Assembly: GCF_900108875.1 (NCBI RefSeq)
Contig: NZ_FNYJ01000001.1
Location: 62,001 to 126,000, forward strand
DNA: 64,000 nucleotides
Direction: 5' to 3'
Source of the DNA: Pseudomonas sp. NFR16
GTDB lineage: Bacteria > Pseudomonadota > Gammaproteobacteria > Pseudomonadales > Pseudomonadaceae
Positions within the stretch are counted from its first letter, which is position 1. Every line of letters starts with the position of its first letter. Of this stretch, positions 43,703-52,996 are shown one piece after another. Below the pieces are notes generated by a model. That model did no database searches, had not been told where the DNA came from, and saw nothing but the letters and a program-made list of their open reading frames with translations. A program made the position numbers and the translations under genes.

Positions 43703-44494
43703 CTACTTTTCTTGAGCGTTTGGCGTATGCGCCGCATGGGATGTCGGATCTTTTATCTGTACGACGTTGCCATGCCGCCAGGCGTCGGCCTCGCGTGAGG
43801 GCTGTGGTGCAACAATGTCAGCGCGGGCGGCTCGATTAGCCTCACTGCTGATGTTGAATCGTTTGTCTCGTTCACTGACCATTCGCGGGTCGGCCTGTCC
43901 GTCGGCAGTGAAACCCATCATGAGTTGAGGCATCCCCAATGGAAGTGTTTTGTCCTGGTCGGTATGCCAGGTGTGCCAGGTCTTGCCGTAGGTGGTCACG
44001 AGCTTTTCCATCAGTGCATGTTCAGCGGGTTCAGGAATACCTGGCGCGATGAGCTGACCTGATTTCACTTCGTGCCTGTGGCTGTGCCACAGCGCTTTTT
44101 CACCCGCTGGCAGTTGCTCAAACAGTGCTGAACTGATGATGTATTCAACGCCCATCAGCTTAGCGTCCTTGGTGTTACCGTCGAAGATGGCGCACTGGAT
44201 GACGTCCTCGTTCAGCACCGAACAGTAGTGATGCGCCTCCATCTGCGCCTGGCGGTTGCCGTTATAAAAGTGGAATCCGTCAAGGTAAGCATTCAGCTGA
44301 TCGACAGGGGCACGAGTTTGTAGAATGTCTGCGCCTGTCTCAAGGGCCTTGGTCATCGGCGTTGTCGGCGTTCCCGGGGCGTCAACGGGGGAGGGTGAGC
44401 GCTGACCAGAGCAGGCCGTCAATGCTGTCAGGCCGATGGTCAGGCAAGTCAATTTGCTTACGAAAGATGATTGGGTCAAAGCGGTTATTTTCAT
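43703..44494 (-). CDS. lipoprotein of the DUF1264 (OBAP-like) family
   Basis: 263 residues from ATG 44494. The lipobox is LTACSG with Cys at about residue 27. The domain has VDQLNAYLDGFHFYNGNRQ, AHHYCSVLNEDVIQCAIFDG, then LMGVEYIISSALFEQLPAGE and LWHSHRHEVKSGQL, the pattern of DUF1264 proteins related to plant oil-body-associated proteins. Anchored in the envelope. Role unknown. The tail shows low-complexity charged sequence. Confidence 0.84.
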   Translation of the reverse strand: MKITALTQSSFVSKLTCLTIGLTALTACSGQRSPSPVDAPGTPTTPMTKALETGADILQTRAPVDQLNAYLDGFHFYNGNRQAQMEAHHYCSVLNEDVIQCAIFDGNTKDAKLMGVEYIISSALFEQLPAGEKALWHSHRHEVKSGQLIAPGIPEPAEHALMEKLVTTYGKTWHTWHTDQDKTLPLGMPQLMMGFTADGQADPRMVSERDKRFNISSEANRAARADIVAPQPSREADAWRHGNVVQIKDPTSHAAHTPNAQEK

Positions 44495-44521
44495 CGCAGG
44501 TTCTCGTTCGATTAAATGCAT

Positions 44522-44749
44522 TCATCCCCAGATGGCGGTCTCGCTGTTGATCTCAGCTACAGAAGTGGCGTTGTACTGGCGTTGGCGGTGTAGATCGTCC
44601 CGCATCTTGGAAAAATTCAGCTTTCTCGACCCAAGCTCCCTGAGGACGATTTCCGATATCTTGTATGTCCCGCAATCCCGGCACGTTACAAGCTTGCCCA
44701 TCGGGCTCATGTCCTGTTGGGCATCGAGCCCACATAAGTAACATTTCAT
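44522..44749 (-). CDS. small zinc-ribbon-like protein
   Basis: 75 residues. MKCYLCGLDAQQDMSPM, then LVTCRDCGTYKISEIVL gives two CxxC pairs spaced like a treble-clef or zinc ribbon. The remaining helix is charged (SRKLNFSKMRDDLHRQRQYN). AGGAGAAT precedes the ATG. It may be a truncated or compact regulator; no family recognised. It ends 27 bases before the DUF1264 start, so they may be cotranscribed. Confidence 0.6.
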   Translation of the reverse strand: MKCYLCGLDAQQDMSPMGKLVTCRDCGTYKISEIVLRELGSRKLNFSKMRDDLHRQRQYNATSVAEINSETAIWG

Positions 44750-44825
44750 ATGATTCTCCTGCTGAGGACTACATCTGCCGATGGTTGCGCTCCCCCCGGA
44801 AGGCGTCGCAAGTCATCCGCCGGGC

Positions 44826-45353
44826 TTAATCCCAACCTAATTTCCTGATCTCCTTTCGATAGGGGGTCTCAATCTGCTCGGGCACATTTTCCATATAAAA
44901 TTTCGCATGCTCCAAAGTTGGCCCATCCAGGCTGATCAGGTAGGAAAGGACATCGTCAAGCGAGGGAATAAGTCCTTCCACCCCTTCGAAACGCGGCGGC
45001 AATGCGGTCCATATAACCGCATCCAGTTGGCGATCAGCCGCCCATTTACCCAGAACACCCACGGTCAAGCTGTTGATGGTGAAGACACCCACGCCATCCT
45101 TTCGATCAAAAGGGATTTTTTCGCGTCTGCGCAGGGCAGCGACGGCCTCGTCGAGTTGTTGGAAGACCAAGGGTGCCCATAGCACTTGGCATGGCGGCAC
45201 ATTCAGGCATATTGCAGTCGCCAATTCGCCGCCATCTCCCACGCGAGAGAATTCGATCGGCAACAGGGGACCGTCAGCTTGCCATTCGGATGCAAGTATT
45301 AGCTCTTCTGGATTCCAGATCAGAGAGCCCCAGCCAAGACAAGCGATTTTCAT
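44826..45353 (-). CDS. hypothetical protein with a gamma-glutamylcyclotransferase-like start
   Basis: 175 residues. MKIACLGWGSLIWNPEELIL resembles the Gly-Ser-Leu loop (YGSL) of gamma-glutamylcyclotransferase-like folds, followed by PIEFSRVGDGGELATAICLN and TINSLTVGVLGKWAADRQ. The conserved acidic residue expected for the cyclotransferase cannot be placed with confidence. Conserved in other bacteria as far as I recall, with no proven role. Single gene. Confidence 0.55.
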   Translation of the reverse strand: MKIACLGWGSLIWNPEELILASEWQADGPLLPIEFSRVGDGGELATAICLNVPPCQVLWAPLVFQQLDEAVAALRRREKIPFDRKDGVGVFTINSLTVGVLGKWAADRQLDAVIWTALPPRFEGVEGLIPSLDDVLSYLISLDGPTLEHAKFYMENVPEQIETPYRKEIRKLGWD

Positions 45354-45534
45354 AGGTTTCCTTAGTGAATCTCAGCTCGCGGGGTGCGATCTGAAAATGC
45401 TGAGCTACGGGCCTTATCGAGCCGTGGTTTAGCTTCGCTTAGCGACAAAAAAACGTCCGAGTAACCGGAAGGCTCTCACGGTCGCCAGGCCAGATCCCGG
45501 CGACCCTCCAGGCGGTCTCGGGCCGCGAATGAAA

Positions 45535-45786
45535 TCAAGCTCGAGAACGTTTGGTACCAGGTGTTGATCTGGCGATTTCAGATCGCAACTGCGCGATCAG
45601 ATTCGCGATGTCCCGACTGGTCTGAAGACTGGCGATCGGGATACCACCAATGACGAGATTCGTGCCAGACGACTCGTCCAGCAGTTCAATGGTCAAATCT
45701 CCATTCACATCGCACGTACACCGACATGTGAGCGGTAGTAAGCCCGATTCAATGACATGCCGCAGTTCCAGCAATGACATGACCAT
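45535..45786 (-). CDS. DUF1652 protein, second copy
   Basis: 83 residues; AAGGAGAAAC precedes the ATG. LLELRHVIESGLLPLTCRCT, then SLQTSRDIANLIAQLRSEIA. Shares the family skeleton with 8618-8881 but the two are not near-identical, so this is a family pair and not a recent duplication. Function unknown. Confidence 0.85.
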   Translation of the reverse strand: MVMSLLELRHVIESGLLPLTCRCTCDVNGDLTIELLDESSGTNLVIGGIPIASLQTSRDIANLIAQLRSEIARSTPGTKRSRA

Positions 45787-46036
45787 GACGTTTCTCCTTG
45801 TCTATTTTGTTGTTAACGGTGGACAGACAGCTCGACGATTAAGTCAGTCAGAAATCCAGAGGCTGGATGAAAGGGCACAGCAGTTGGCACCGTTGATCAG
45901 CCTGATCCTTGCGCCGTCAATGGGGCGTGGAGATGAGGAAGCATTGCCGTTATTTAAGCTCCTGTCTCTGTCGGCACATCTGTGGGGCATTGCTATTGGT
46001 GGAGCGAATCTTCTACTCGACGAATTTTTCCACTGA
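45785..46036 (+). CDS. possible small protein, antisense overlap with the CydB-like C-terminus
   Basis: An 83-residue frame with coherent composition: RRLSQSEIQRLDERAQQLAP, then LISLILAPSMGRG and SAHLWGIAIGGANLLLDEFF. It fills the gap between the DUF1652 and CydB-like genes and overlaps the latter by 44 bases. No ribosome site is visible at ATG 45785, so it may be a truncated C-terminal fragment. Not a known family. Confidence 0.3.
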   Translation: MTFLLVYFVVNGGQTARRLSQSEIQRLDERAQQLAPLISLILAPSMGRGDEEALPLFKLLSLSAHLWGIAIGGANLLLDEFFH

Positions 46037-47003
46037 ACGTGCGGAAGCCGAATGTGTTGTAGAAAAGTGTCACCGGCATCAGCAGGGCGAAGCCGACCAG
46101 CATGAATAACTGGCTTTTTGTGCCTGACGCGGCTGCATGGAGGCTGAGGTGGGGCGGGACGATCAACGGAAAAATCGTGTTCGCCATCAGCGCGAACCCC
46201 AGGATGAACAGGCTGAGAGCGCAGATGAGCGGCAATATGTCGAAGCGTGTTCGAAAGCTGGTCCAGAAAGTTATGAATGCAATCATCCCCGCCACGGCGG
46301 TTGAATAAATCACAAACGGACGGGAAAGCCGCTGTGCATAGTCTGGGTTGAGCGTGGAAGTCCACGTAATCAGGACGGCCATCAGCACGAACGTTGCAAC
46401 AGATAGACATCGTGCTTGCCATCGCGAAGTCTGCTGCAATGCAGAGTCGGTTCGCCAGTACAGCCAGCATGCTCCCAGCCATGCATAGCCGACCACCAGA
46501 ACGCCGGAACAGTACAGCGTAAAAGGGCTGACCCATTCCCACCCCGTGCCGACGAATCGCCCGTCCTGGATGGGGATGCCTTGCACCAATGTGCCAAGGG
46601 CCGCGCCTTGGCAGGCCCCGGCTATCAGCGAGCCGCATGAGTGGAGCGCGTCGATGCACCGCTTGATGCAGGGACTATTTGTGTAATCCCGAAATTCCAG
46701 TGCCATGGCGCGAACGATCAACGCGAGAAGCATCGCAATAAATGGCACGTACAAAGCAGGCAGTAAAATCGCATACGCCAGCGGGAAGAGCGCCAGCAGT
46801 CCTCCACCCCCCAGAACCAACCACGTTTCGTTGGCGTCCCAGATCGGCAAGATGGAAATCGCCATGGTGCGACGTCGTTTGGCACAGGACGTCAGGCCCA
46901 ACAATATTCCCACTCCCAGGTCTGTACCGTCGAGCACCACGTAGCTGAGCACCGAAAATGCAAGCGCCGCAGCCGAGAGCAAAACGATCAGCTCACCGTC
47001 CAT
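45993..47003 (-). CDS. cioB: cytochrome bd-type ubiquinol oxidase subunit II (CioB-like)
   Basis: 336 residues with eight or so membrane spans. Family features: VVLDGTDLGVGILLG in helix 1, ISILPIWDANETWLVLGGGG, then ALFPLAYAILLPALYVPFIA. A length of about 335 fits CydB/CioB. It lies 12 bases after the subunit I gene in the same direction. It scaffolds the quinol-oxidising, oxygen-reducing subunit in the inner membrane. CioB-type enzymes in pseudomonads are cyanide-insensitive. Confidence 0.92.
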   Translation of the reverse strand: MDGELIVLLSAAALAFSVLSYVVLDGTDLGVGILLGLTSCAKRRRTMAISILPIWDANETWLVLGGGGLLALFPLAYAILLPALYVPFIAMLLALIVRAMALEFRDYTNSPCIKRCIDALHSCGSLIAGACQGAALGTLVQGIPIQDGRFVGTGWEWVSPFTLYCSGVLVVGYAWLGACWLYWRTDSALQQTSRWQARCLSVATFVLMAVLITWTSTLNPDYAQRLSRPFVIYSTAVAGMIAFITFWTSFRTRFDILPLICALSLFILGFALMANTIFPLIVPPHLSLHAAASGTKSQLFMLVGFALLMPVTLFYNTFGFRTFSGKIRRVEDSLHQ

Positions 47004-47015
47004 CGAAGGTGCTCC

Positions 47016-48398
47016 TCATGATCTGCGGATTTCCTCTGACAGCGTCGGCTGTGGCCCTTGCTCTGCGGCGTTGGCAGGTTGGCGCAAGATGCGCAGCAAC
47101 ACCGACAGGCCGATACCGAAGACAATTAGATAAAAAAGCAGGATCGTCATGGTGGAAGCAAGGACGTGCTCGCTGGGGACTGAGGAGGTGCTGTCCGCCG
47201 TTCGCAGCAAGCCATAGACCGTGAAGGGTTGTCGCCCGACTTCGGTGACCACCCAGCCGCTGATCATGGCTATGAATCCGGCGGGCGCCATCACTAAGCA
47301 GCAGCGCTGCATCCAGCGCGTGTTATACAAGCGGTTTCGGCAGCGCAGCACAAAGCCCGTGATTCCGATCGCCAGCATGAGTAACCCCAGGCCGACCATC
47401 ACGCGAAAGGCCCAGAACACGACCGTAACCGGGGGAATATCCTGAGGGGCAAATTCAGTCAGCGGTTTAATCGTGCTGCTGAGATCATGGCGCAGATAGA
47501 TTGATGCAATGCGGGGAATCGCCAATTCGAAATGATTTCGCCGCTCGGCCATGTCAGGCAATGCGAACAAACGAAGCGGCTCACCGGTGCCTGGTGCAGG
47601 ACGTGTCCATGCCCCCTCCATCGCGGCGACTTTCTGCGGCTGGAATTCAAGAGTGTTTTCGCCGTGAAGATCACCGGCGGCAATCTGCAAAGGCGCCAGG
47701 AACGCCACTGTCCACAGCGCCATCGAATACTGTACGCGGGCCCGCGGGTTGGCAGAGTCACGCAGCAGTTGCCACGCACTTGCCCCAGCGATCATTGACG
47801 CGGTGGCCAGGAAGGTCGCGAGCATCATATGGCAGAAACGATAAGGAAAAGATGGATTGAATATGATGGCCCACCAATCCTCTGCGACGAAGCGGCCGTC
47901 TGCGCCAATGCCAAAACCACGCGGCGTGTGCATCCACGAATTGGCCGACAAGATCCAGAACGCACTGATGATGGAGCCTACGGCCACCGCGCCCGTGGCA
48001 AAGAGGTGCAGGCCTGGCCCAACTTTCTTCATGCCAAAAAGCATGATTCCGAGAAATCCCGCCTCCAGAAAAAATGCGGCCATCACTTCGTAAAACATGA
48101 GGGGGCCAAGGATTTCGCCTGCCTGAGTGGACAGTCGCGACCAGTTAAGACCGAACTGATATTCAAGCATGAGACCTGATGCGGTACCGATCGCGACGTT
48201 AAGCGCGAATATCTTCAGCCAGTACTGGTAGATATCCAGATAGACCTGTTTTCGGCGCCAGAGCCACAAAGCTTCCAGAACCAGCAGAAAATTCGCCATG
48301 CCGATGCTGAACGCCGCCAGAACGATATGGAAACTGATGGTTATGGCGAACTGGGCTCGCGCCGCCATCAGTCCCCATTCGACATTTTCCATACCCAT
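47016..48398 (-). CDS. cioA: cytochrome bd-type ubiquinol oxidase subunit I (CioA-like)
   Basis: 460 residues. ARAQFAITISFHIVLAAFSI carries a haem-ligand His, EYQFGLNWSRLSTQAGEILG then FLEAGFLGIMLFGMKKVG the acidic residues near the haem, and VFWAFRVMVGLGLLMLAIG the second axial-ligand region. The periplasmic Q-loop is short, typical of CioA rather than E. coli CydA. It reduces oxygen with electrons from ubiquinol. It starts 19 bases after the FdhF-type gene, so it is cotranscribed with it. Confidence 0.93.
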   Translation of the reverse strand: MGMENVEWGLMAARAQFAITISFHIVLAAFSIGMANFLLVLEALWLWRRKQVYLDIYQYWLKIFALNVAIGTASGLMLEYQFGLNWSRLSTQAGEILGPLMFYEVMAAFFLEAGFLGIMLFGMKKVGPGLHLFATGAVAVGSIISAFWILSANSWMHTPRGFGIGADGRFVAEDWWAIIFNPSFPYRFCHMMLATFLATASMIAGASAWQLLRDSANPRARVQYSMALWTVAFLAPLQIAAGDLHGENTLEFQPQKVAAMEGAWTRPAPGTGEPLRLFALPDMAERRNHFELAIPRIASIYLRHDLSSTIKPLTEFAPQDIPPVTVVFWAFRVMVGLGLLMLAIGITGFVLRCRNRLYNTRWMQRCCLVMAPAGFIAMISGWVVTEVGRQPFTVYGLLRTADSTSSVPSEHVLASTMTILLFYLIVFGIGLSVLLRILRQPANAAEQGPQPTLSEEIRRS

Positions 48399-48417
48399 TC
48401 CTCAGCTCTGCCAGGCT

Positions 48418-50772
48418 CTACATGATTTGGTCTGTGTCGGGCACTGCGTGGTCAAGATCGTCGGCATCCGGCTGCGCGTGCAACACGATAACGGGCACTG
48501 ATTTCGCGGCGGGAACCTTGCTGCGCTTGGCGTAATGCCAGAGAGGCACCAGCGGATTGGATTCAGGATAATAGGAGGCGGCACATCCTTCGGGGATGTC
48601 ATAGGCGATGATCTGAAAGGGACCGACTTCACGCCGAACCTCGGGCTCGATGGCGGTACGCAGGCGGACCCAGGCACCCGGCGCAAACCCCAGACGCACG
48701 ATGTCATTGCGATTCAGAAACACCACCTTGCGTGTCCCTTTTACCCCCCTGAAGCGGTCATCGTAGCCGTAAACCGTTGTGTTGAACTGGTCGTTGCTGC
48801 GCAGCGTCATTAACTGCAGGACGTTGCGGCCCGTCTCGCCCTTCGAGACATCGTCGTCTTCGTCGAGTGTTTCTGGGGTGATGAATCGGGCTTTTGCGCA
48901 AGGCGTAGCCCATTGACGATGGGTAGCCCCCAGGGGGCGATGAAAACCGCCGGGTTCCCACATGCGCGCTTCAAAATCATGGAAGATTTCCGGATAAACT
49001 TTACTGATTGCTTCACGAATGAGGGCGTAGTCGTGCCGCCAGCGCAGCCAAGGGACACCTACAGAGTCGCCAAGCGCAGCATTGGCCAGTTCCGCAATTA
49101 TTGTCGTCTCTGAGCGCAGCTGATCACTGGCTGGCTCTGCATTGCCGCGCCAGGCCCTGATGCAACCGGTGCTGTCCTCTGTGGTGTATGCCTGCTCAAC
49201 GCCCAATTGCCGGTCGATCTCGATCCTTCCCAGGCACGGCAGCAGCCAGGTGTGTTCGCCGGGTATCAGATGCGTACGATTCAGTTTGGTAGCGATCTGG
49301 ACGTTGAGGCGAAGCCTTGCCCAGGCGGGCTCCATTCGAGTGGTATCAGGGACGGCGCGCAGAAAGTTGCCTCCGAGGCCAATGAAGCCCTTCACACTTC
49401 CATCAAGAATGCCCTCGCAGGTGTCGACGGTTGTGAGCCCCTTGCGTTCCGGGACCGTGAATCCGAACAATGCCTCCAGCTTGTCCGTGGGAACCTTGGC
49501 AGGGTCTTCGGTGATGCCCACCGTTCGCTGTCCCTGTACGTTAGAGTGACCTCGCACGGGACAAATGCCCGCTCCAGGCTTCCCGATGTTGCCACGCAGC
49601 AACAGCAGATTGACCAGCATTTGTACGTTGCCGACACCGTGTCGGTGCTGGGTCATCCCCATGCCGTAAACGATCATCACCTTCTCGCTGCGCGCGTAAA
49701 TGGTAGCGGTGGCCTCCATTGCGCTGCGGGTCAGCCCGGAGCGCTGCTCCAAGTCATCCCATGAATAACGCTGGACCTGTTCGACAAAGTGGGGGAAGCC
49801 TTCAGTGTGCTGCGCGAGAAAATCGTGATCCAGCACAGCAGGCCCGCCGCATGCCTGTGCCCGCGCCTCCATTTCAAGGAGAGCCTTGGCGACGCCCATG
49901 ATAGCGGCTGTGTCACCACCGATAGCCACTTGGTGATACTGGGTGCTGATGGCGGTCGATTTCGGACCGAGCATTTCGACAGGAGACTGGGGGTTCACAA
50001 AGCGCTCCAGCCCTCGCTCGCGAATCGGATTGAACGTAATGATAGGAACCTTGCGCTTACGCACTTCCTGGAGCGGATGAAGCATGCGCGGACTATTGCT
50101 GCCGACGTTCTGCCCGAAGAACAAGATGCAGTCGGTGTGCTCGAAATCTGCCAACGTCACCGTACCGACGGGCACTCCGATGCTTTCCTGCAAGCCTACA
50201 GAAGTGCTTTCGTGACACATGTTGGAACTGTCGGGGAGATTGTTCGTGCCATAGGCGCGGGCGAATAGCTGGTACATGAACGAGGTTTCGAGCGATGCGC
50301 GTCCCGACGCATAGAAAACCACTTCGTCCGGGCTCAGTGCCTTTAATTGGGCGCCAATTGCGGCGGCTGCCTCATCCCATGTCGTCTTCACGTAGCGATC
50401 AGACTGAGTGTCGTAACGCATGGGGTGAGTGAGTCGGCCATGTTGCTCAAGATCGAAGTCCGTCCAGCCGCGCAGTTCCGTCACCGAATGGCTTTGAAAA
50501 AACTCGGGGCCGGTACGTAAGGACGTGAGTTCCCACGCGGTGGCTTTGGCACCGTTTTCGCAAAACTCTAATGCGTGGGGATCACCAGGCTTGGCCCATG
50601 CGCAGCTGACGCAGGCGAAACCTTTGGGTTTATTCTGCTTTATCAAGGCCGCGCTACCTTTGATAAAGGCCTGCTCGCGCCAGAGGATGTTCATCACTGA
50701 ATGGGCCGATCCCCAGCCGCCCGCCGCTGAGGTATAAGGCCGAAAATGTGGAGTACCGTGGATCAACCGCAT
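48418..50772 (-). CDS. FdhF/YdeP-family molybdopterin oxidoreductase
   Basis: 784 residues. The N-terminus has only part of an Fe-S motif (GFACVSCAWAKPGDP then EFCENGAKA: Cys-x2-Cys-x13-Cys). The molybdopterin-binding domains follow: VVFYASGRASLETSFMYQLF, PDSSNMCHESTSVGLQESIG with the likely Mo-ligand Cys, FFGQNVGSNSPRMLHPLQ, then MGMTQHRHGVGNVQML. The C-terminal domain ends in MTLRSNDQFNTTVYGYDDRF. Family members include YdeP, tied to acid resistance; the true electron donor is uncertain. Packing against a quinol oxidase suggests a respiratory link. No signal peptide. Confidence 0.88.
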   Translation of the reverse strand: MRLIHGTPHFRPYTSAAGGWGSAHSVMNILWREQAFIKGSAALIKQNKPKGFACVSCAWAKPGDPHALEFCENGAKATAWELTSLRTGPEFFQSHSVTELRGWTDFDLEQHGRLTHPMRYDTQSDRYVKTTWDEAAAAIGAQLKALSPDEVVFYASGRASLETSFMYQLFARAYGTNNLPDSSNMCHESTSVGLQESIGVPVGTVTLADFEHTDCILFFGQNVGSNSPRMLHPLQEVRKRKVPIITFNPIRERGLERFVNPQSPVEMLGPKSTAISTQYHQVAIGGDTAAIMGVAKALLEMEARAQACGGPAVLDHDFLAQHTEGFPHFVEQVQRYSWDDLEQRSGLTRSAMEATATIYARSEKVMIVYGMGMTQHRHGVGNVQMLVNLLLLRGNIGKPGAGICPVRGHSNVQGQRTVGITEDPAKVPTDKLEALFGFTVPERKGLTTVDTCEGILDGSVKGFIGLGGNFLRAVPDTTRMEPAWARLRLNVQIATKLNRTHLIPGEHTWLLPCLGRIEIDRQLGVEQAYTTEDSTGCIRAWRGNAEPASDQLRSETTIIAELANAALGDSVGVPWLRWRHDYALIREAISKVYPEIFHDFEARMWEPGGFHRPLGATHRQWATPCAKARFITPETLDEDDDVSKGETGRNVLQLMTLRSNDQFNTTVYGYDDRFRGVKGTRKVVFLNRNDIVRLGFAPGAWVRLRTAIEPEVRREVGPFQIIAYDIPEGCAASYYPESNPLVPLWHYAKRSKVPAAKSVPVIVLHAQPDADDLDHAVPDTDQIM

Positions 50773-50990
50773 GCGGACCTCGTCTCATCATATGTGTCTA
50801 GATGTTACGAGTGAGCGGTTCGTGTGAAGTTCGGCGATTCTGCCTGATGGTCCCTCTGGGAAAGTTACCGATGAAATGCGGAGCCATCGAATGCGGCACC
50901 AACAGCGCACATGCATTTTCCGAAATTACAGTTGCCTTGGCTATCAGCCAAAAGGCCGCCACTCAGCGGCCTGTGGCGATCTGTCAGCAG

Positions 50991-52160
50991 TCAGGGCCTG
51001 AATACCGCCCGTAGACACCCGTCTGTTTTGTTTTTGAACATGGCATAGCCTTCGGGGGAATCTTCCAGACTCATGGGATGGGTCAGCAGATACGACGGAT
51101 CGAGTTCACCGTTTTGGATATGCTCGAACAACCGCTTGGCGTAACGCTGACCCGGCTGCTGGCCCGAGCGCAGTGTCAGCGCCTTGTTCACGATCGCGCC
51201 CATGGGAAACTTATCAAGAAGGCCGCCATAGACGCCCACCACCGAAACGGTACCGCCCTTGCGGCACGCGCGGATAGCCTGGCGTAGGACGGTTCCCCGC
51301 TCTGTGTGCAACTGCAGCATCTGTTTTGCCTTGTCGTAGGCGTAGTCGAGTTCGGTGCCGTGAGCTTCCATGCCTACACAATCAATACAGCGATCGGGGC
51401 CACGCCCGCCGGTCAACTCCTGCAAGGCTTCATGCACATCGGTACTTTCATAGTTGATGGTGATTGCTCCTGCGCGCTCTCGAGCCAGTGCCAGCCTGTA
51501 CGGATCTCGATCAACAGCAATCACCCGTTCCGCACCTAACAGGTAGGCGCAGCGGATCGCCATCTGACCAACTCCGCCACATCCCCATACGGCTACCGTG
51601 TCACCCGGCTCGATATCGGCATTGTCAGCTGCAAAGTACCCTGTAGGTGCAGCATCAGAAACGAACACCGCTTGTTCGTCGCTCACCCCATCCGGCACAA
51701 GAAAGAGATTGACGTCTGCAAAGGGTACTCGCACATAGGTTGCGTGACTGCCTGAATATCCTCCAAACGCATGGCTGTAACCGATAATGCCGCAGCAAGG
51801 CTGGCCATAAGCGATATCTGTAATGCTCGGGTTGGGATTGGAATTGTCGCAACAGGAAAAGTCATTTCGTTTGCAATGCTCGCAGTGGCCACAACCGATG
51901 ATGGACACCGTGATGACTTTGTCGCCCTTCTTGAAACCCGTCACACCCGCACCGACTTCGACGACCTCGCCCAGGAACTCATGGCCAATGATGTCGCCCG
52001 GTTTCATCGATGGTACGTAACCTCCCAGCAGGTGCAGATCCGAGCCGCACACTGAAGAGAGGGTCACGCGAATGATTGCATCCCGCGGATTGAGGATGGT
52101 GGGATCCGGAACATTGTCGACTTGAAGTTTGTTACGAGCTTGCCAAGTAAGTGCTCTCAT
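50991..52160 (-). CDS. zinc-dependent alcohol dehydrogenase, formaldehyde-dehydrogenase-like
   Basis: 389 residues. Catalytic zinc site: SSVCGSDLHLLGGY, GHEFLGEVVEVGAG. Structural zinc: CGHCEHCKRNDFSCCDN. Cofactor fold: VAVWGCGGVGQMAIRCAY, then ERVIAVDRDPYRLALARE. GHGTEL-like extra segment around residue 260 (MEAHGTELDYAYDKAKQ) is shared with FdhA-type enzymes. Its start overlaps the SRPBCC stop (ATGA). It oxidises or reduces an alcohol/aldehyde pair with NAD(P). The second such enzyme at 55477 is a distinct subtype. Confidence 0.9.
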   Translation of the reverse strand: MRALTWQARNKLQVDNVPDPTILNPRDAIIRVTLSSVCGSDLHLLGGYVPSMKPGDIIGHEFLGEVVEVGAGVTGFKKGDKVITVSIIGCGHCEHCKRNDFSCCDNSNPNPSITDIAYGQPCCGIIGYSHAFGGYSGSHATYVRVPFADVNLFLVPDGVSDEQAVFVSDAAPTGYFAADNADIEPGDTVAVWGCGGVGQMAIRCAYLLGAERVIAVDRDPYRLALARERAGAITINYESTDVHEALQELTGGRGPDRCIDCVGMEAHGTELDYAYDKAKQMLQLHTERGTVLRQAIRACRKGGTVSVVGVYGGLLDKFPMGAIVNKALTLRSGQQPGQRYAKRLFEHIQNGELDPSYLLTHPMSLEDSPEGYAMFKNKTDGCLRAVFRP

Positions 52161-52996
52161 TGAAGATTTCCTCCCTCCAACACAACGCCGGTCTTAACCG
52201 CGCCGGCCGGGTTTTCTTCAGAAGTTAAAGCGTTGGCAGCGACGGGGTGAACGTAGAAGTCAGGTGAGCGATCCGCTCTGAGGCAATTCGTACTGACCTC
52301 ACCTGTCTCCAGCTGCTGTTTGACGCTGTGCAAAAGGTTCAGCAGCATCTTGTCGGTGAACTGCGCGAGAGACTTGGCCACTGCATAGCCAACTTTGCCG
52401 AACGGCGTTTTGCCAACGATGATGACTTTGACCTCCGTACCACGATTGCCTGGGGCTTCCATGAAGTGGGCAGTCACTTCGTGCTGCCAACGCGAGTCCG
52501 GAACCGTTGCCCAGCGCAGCGTGTCGCTTTGATCGTCCACGAGCTCCAGCGACCACTTGAGCGTTTGTCCCAGCGGCGCCGAAGCACTCCAGACAGAGGT
52601 CACCGCGCTGATGGACTCAACGTTGTCGACCCAAGGGATAAGTGGCGCCACGTTTTCAGGCCTTCTGATAAAGGCCATCACATCGGGCAAGGGCTTGTCG
52701 ATGGTGACACTGCGAGAGATCGCATTGCTGTCTTTCCAGCCGTGCGAACCCTGAAACTCGTTCTCGAACGGTGTGTGCTTCAAAGCGCCTTTTACTGGGC
52801 ATTTGCCGGTAGCGCCTCGCACAACGGCACAGGCACCTAGCCCTATCTGAAGTAATCCGCTGACCCCTCCGATTCGCAAACCTCGAACGAGCAATGCTCC
52901 TCCAGCGGCGATAGAGACGCTTCGTTCTGCAGCGCCAAGTTGAGGGCCACGATGCGCGTCGGACCTGCGAGTCGAGATAAGTGGCTCTTTAGCCAT
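52157..52996 (-). CDS. SRPBCC-family protein with an N-terminal DUF2892-like segment
   Basis: 279 residues. The first 80 residues hold two hydrophobic helices (ERSVSIAAGGALLVRGLRIG, then LQIGLGACAVVRGATGKCPV), as in DUF2892. The rest is a START/cyclase-like SRPBCC domain: ISRSVTIDKPLPDVMAFIRR, then NVAPLIPWVDNVESISAV and VTAHFMEAPGNRGTEVKVII. Such proteins bind hydrophobic ligands at the membrane. Coupled (4-base overlap) to the zinc alcohol dehydrogenase, hinting at presenting a lipid-soluble alcohol or aldehyde to it. Confidence 0.82.
   Translation of the reverse strand: MAKEPLISTRRSDAHRGPQLGAAERSVSIAAGGALLVRGLRIGGVSGLLQIGLGACAVVRGATGKCPVKGALKHTPFENEFQGSHGWKDSNAISRSVTIDKPLPDVMAFIRRPENVAPLIPWVDNVESISAVTSVWSASAPLGQTLKWSLELVDDQSDTLRWATVPDSRWQHEVTAHFMEAPGNRGTEVKVIIVGKTPFGKVGYAVAKSLAQFTDKMLLNLLHSVKQQLETGEVSTNCLRADRSPDFYVHPVAANALTSEENPAGAVKTGVVLEGGNLQ

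Noticed and set aside
45844..46659. 271-codon minus-strand frame
   Set aside because: A second frame on the same strand as the bd oxidase subunit II gene; only the latter encodes membrane helices and family motifs.
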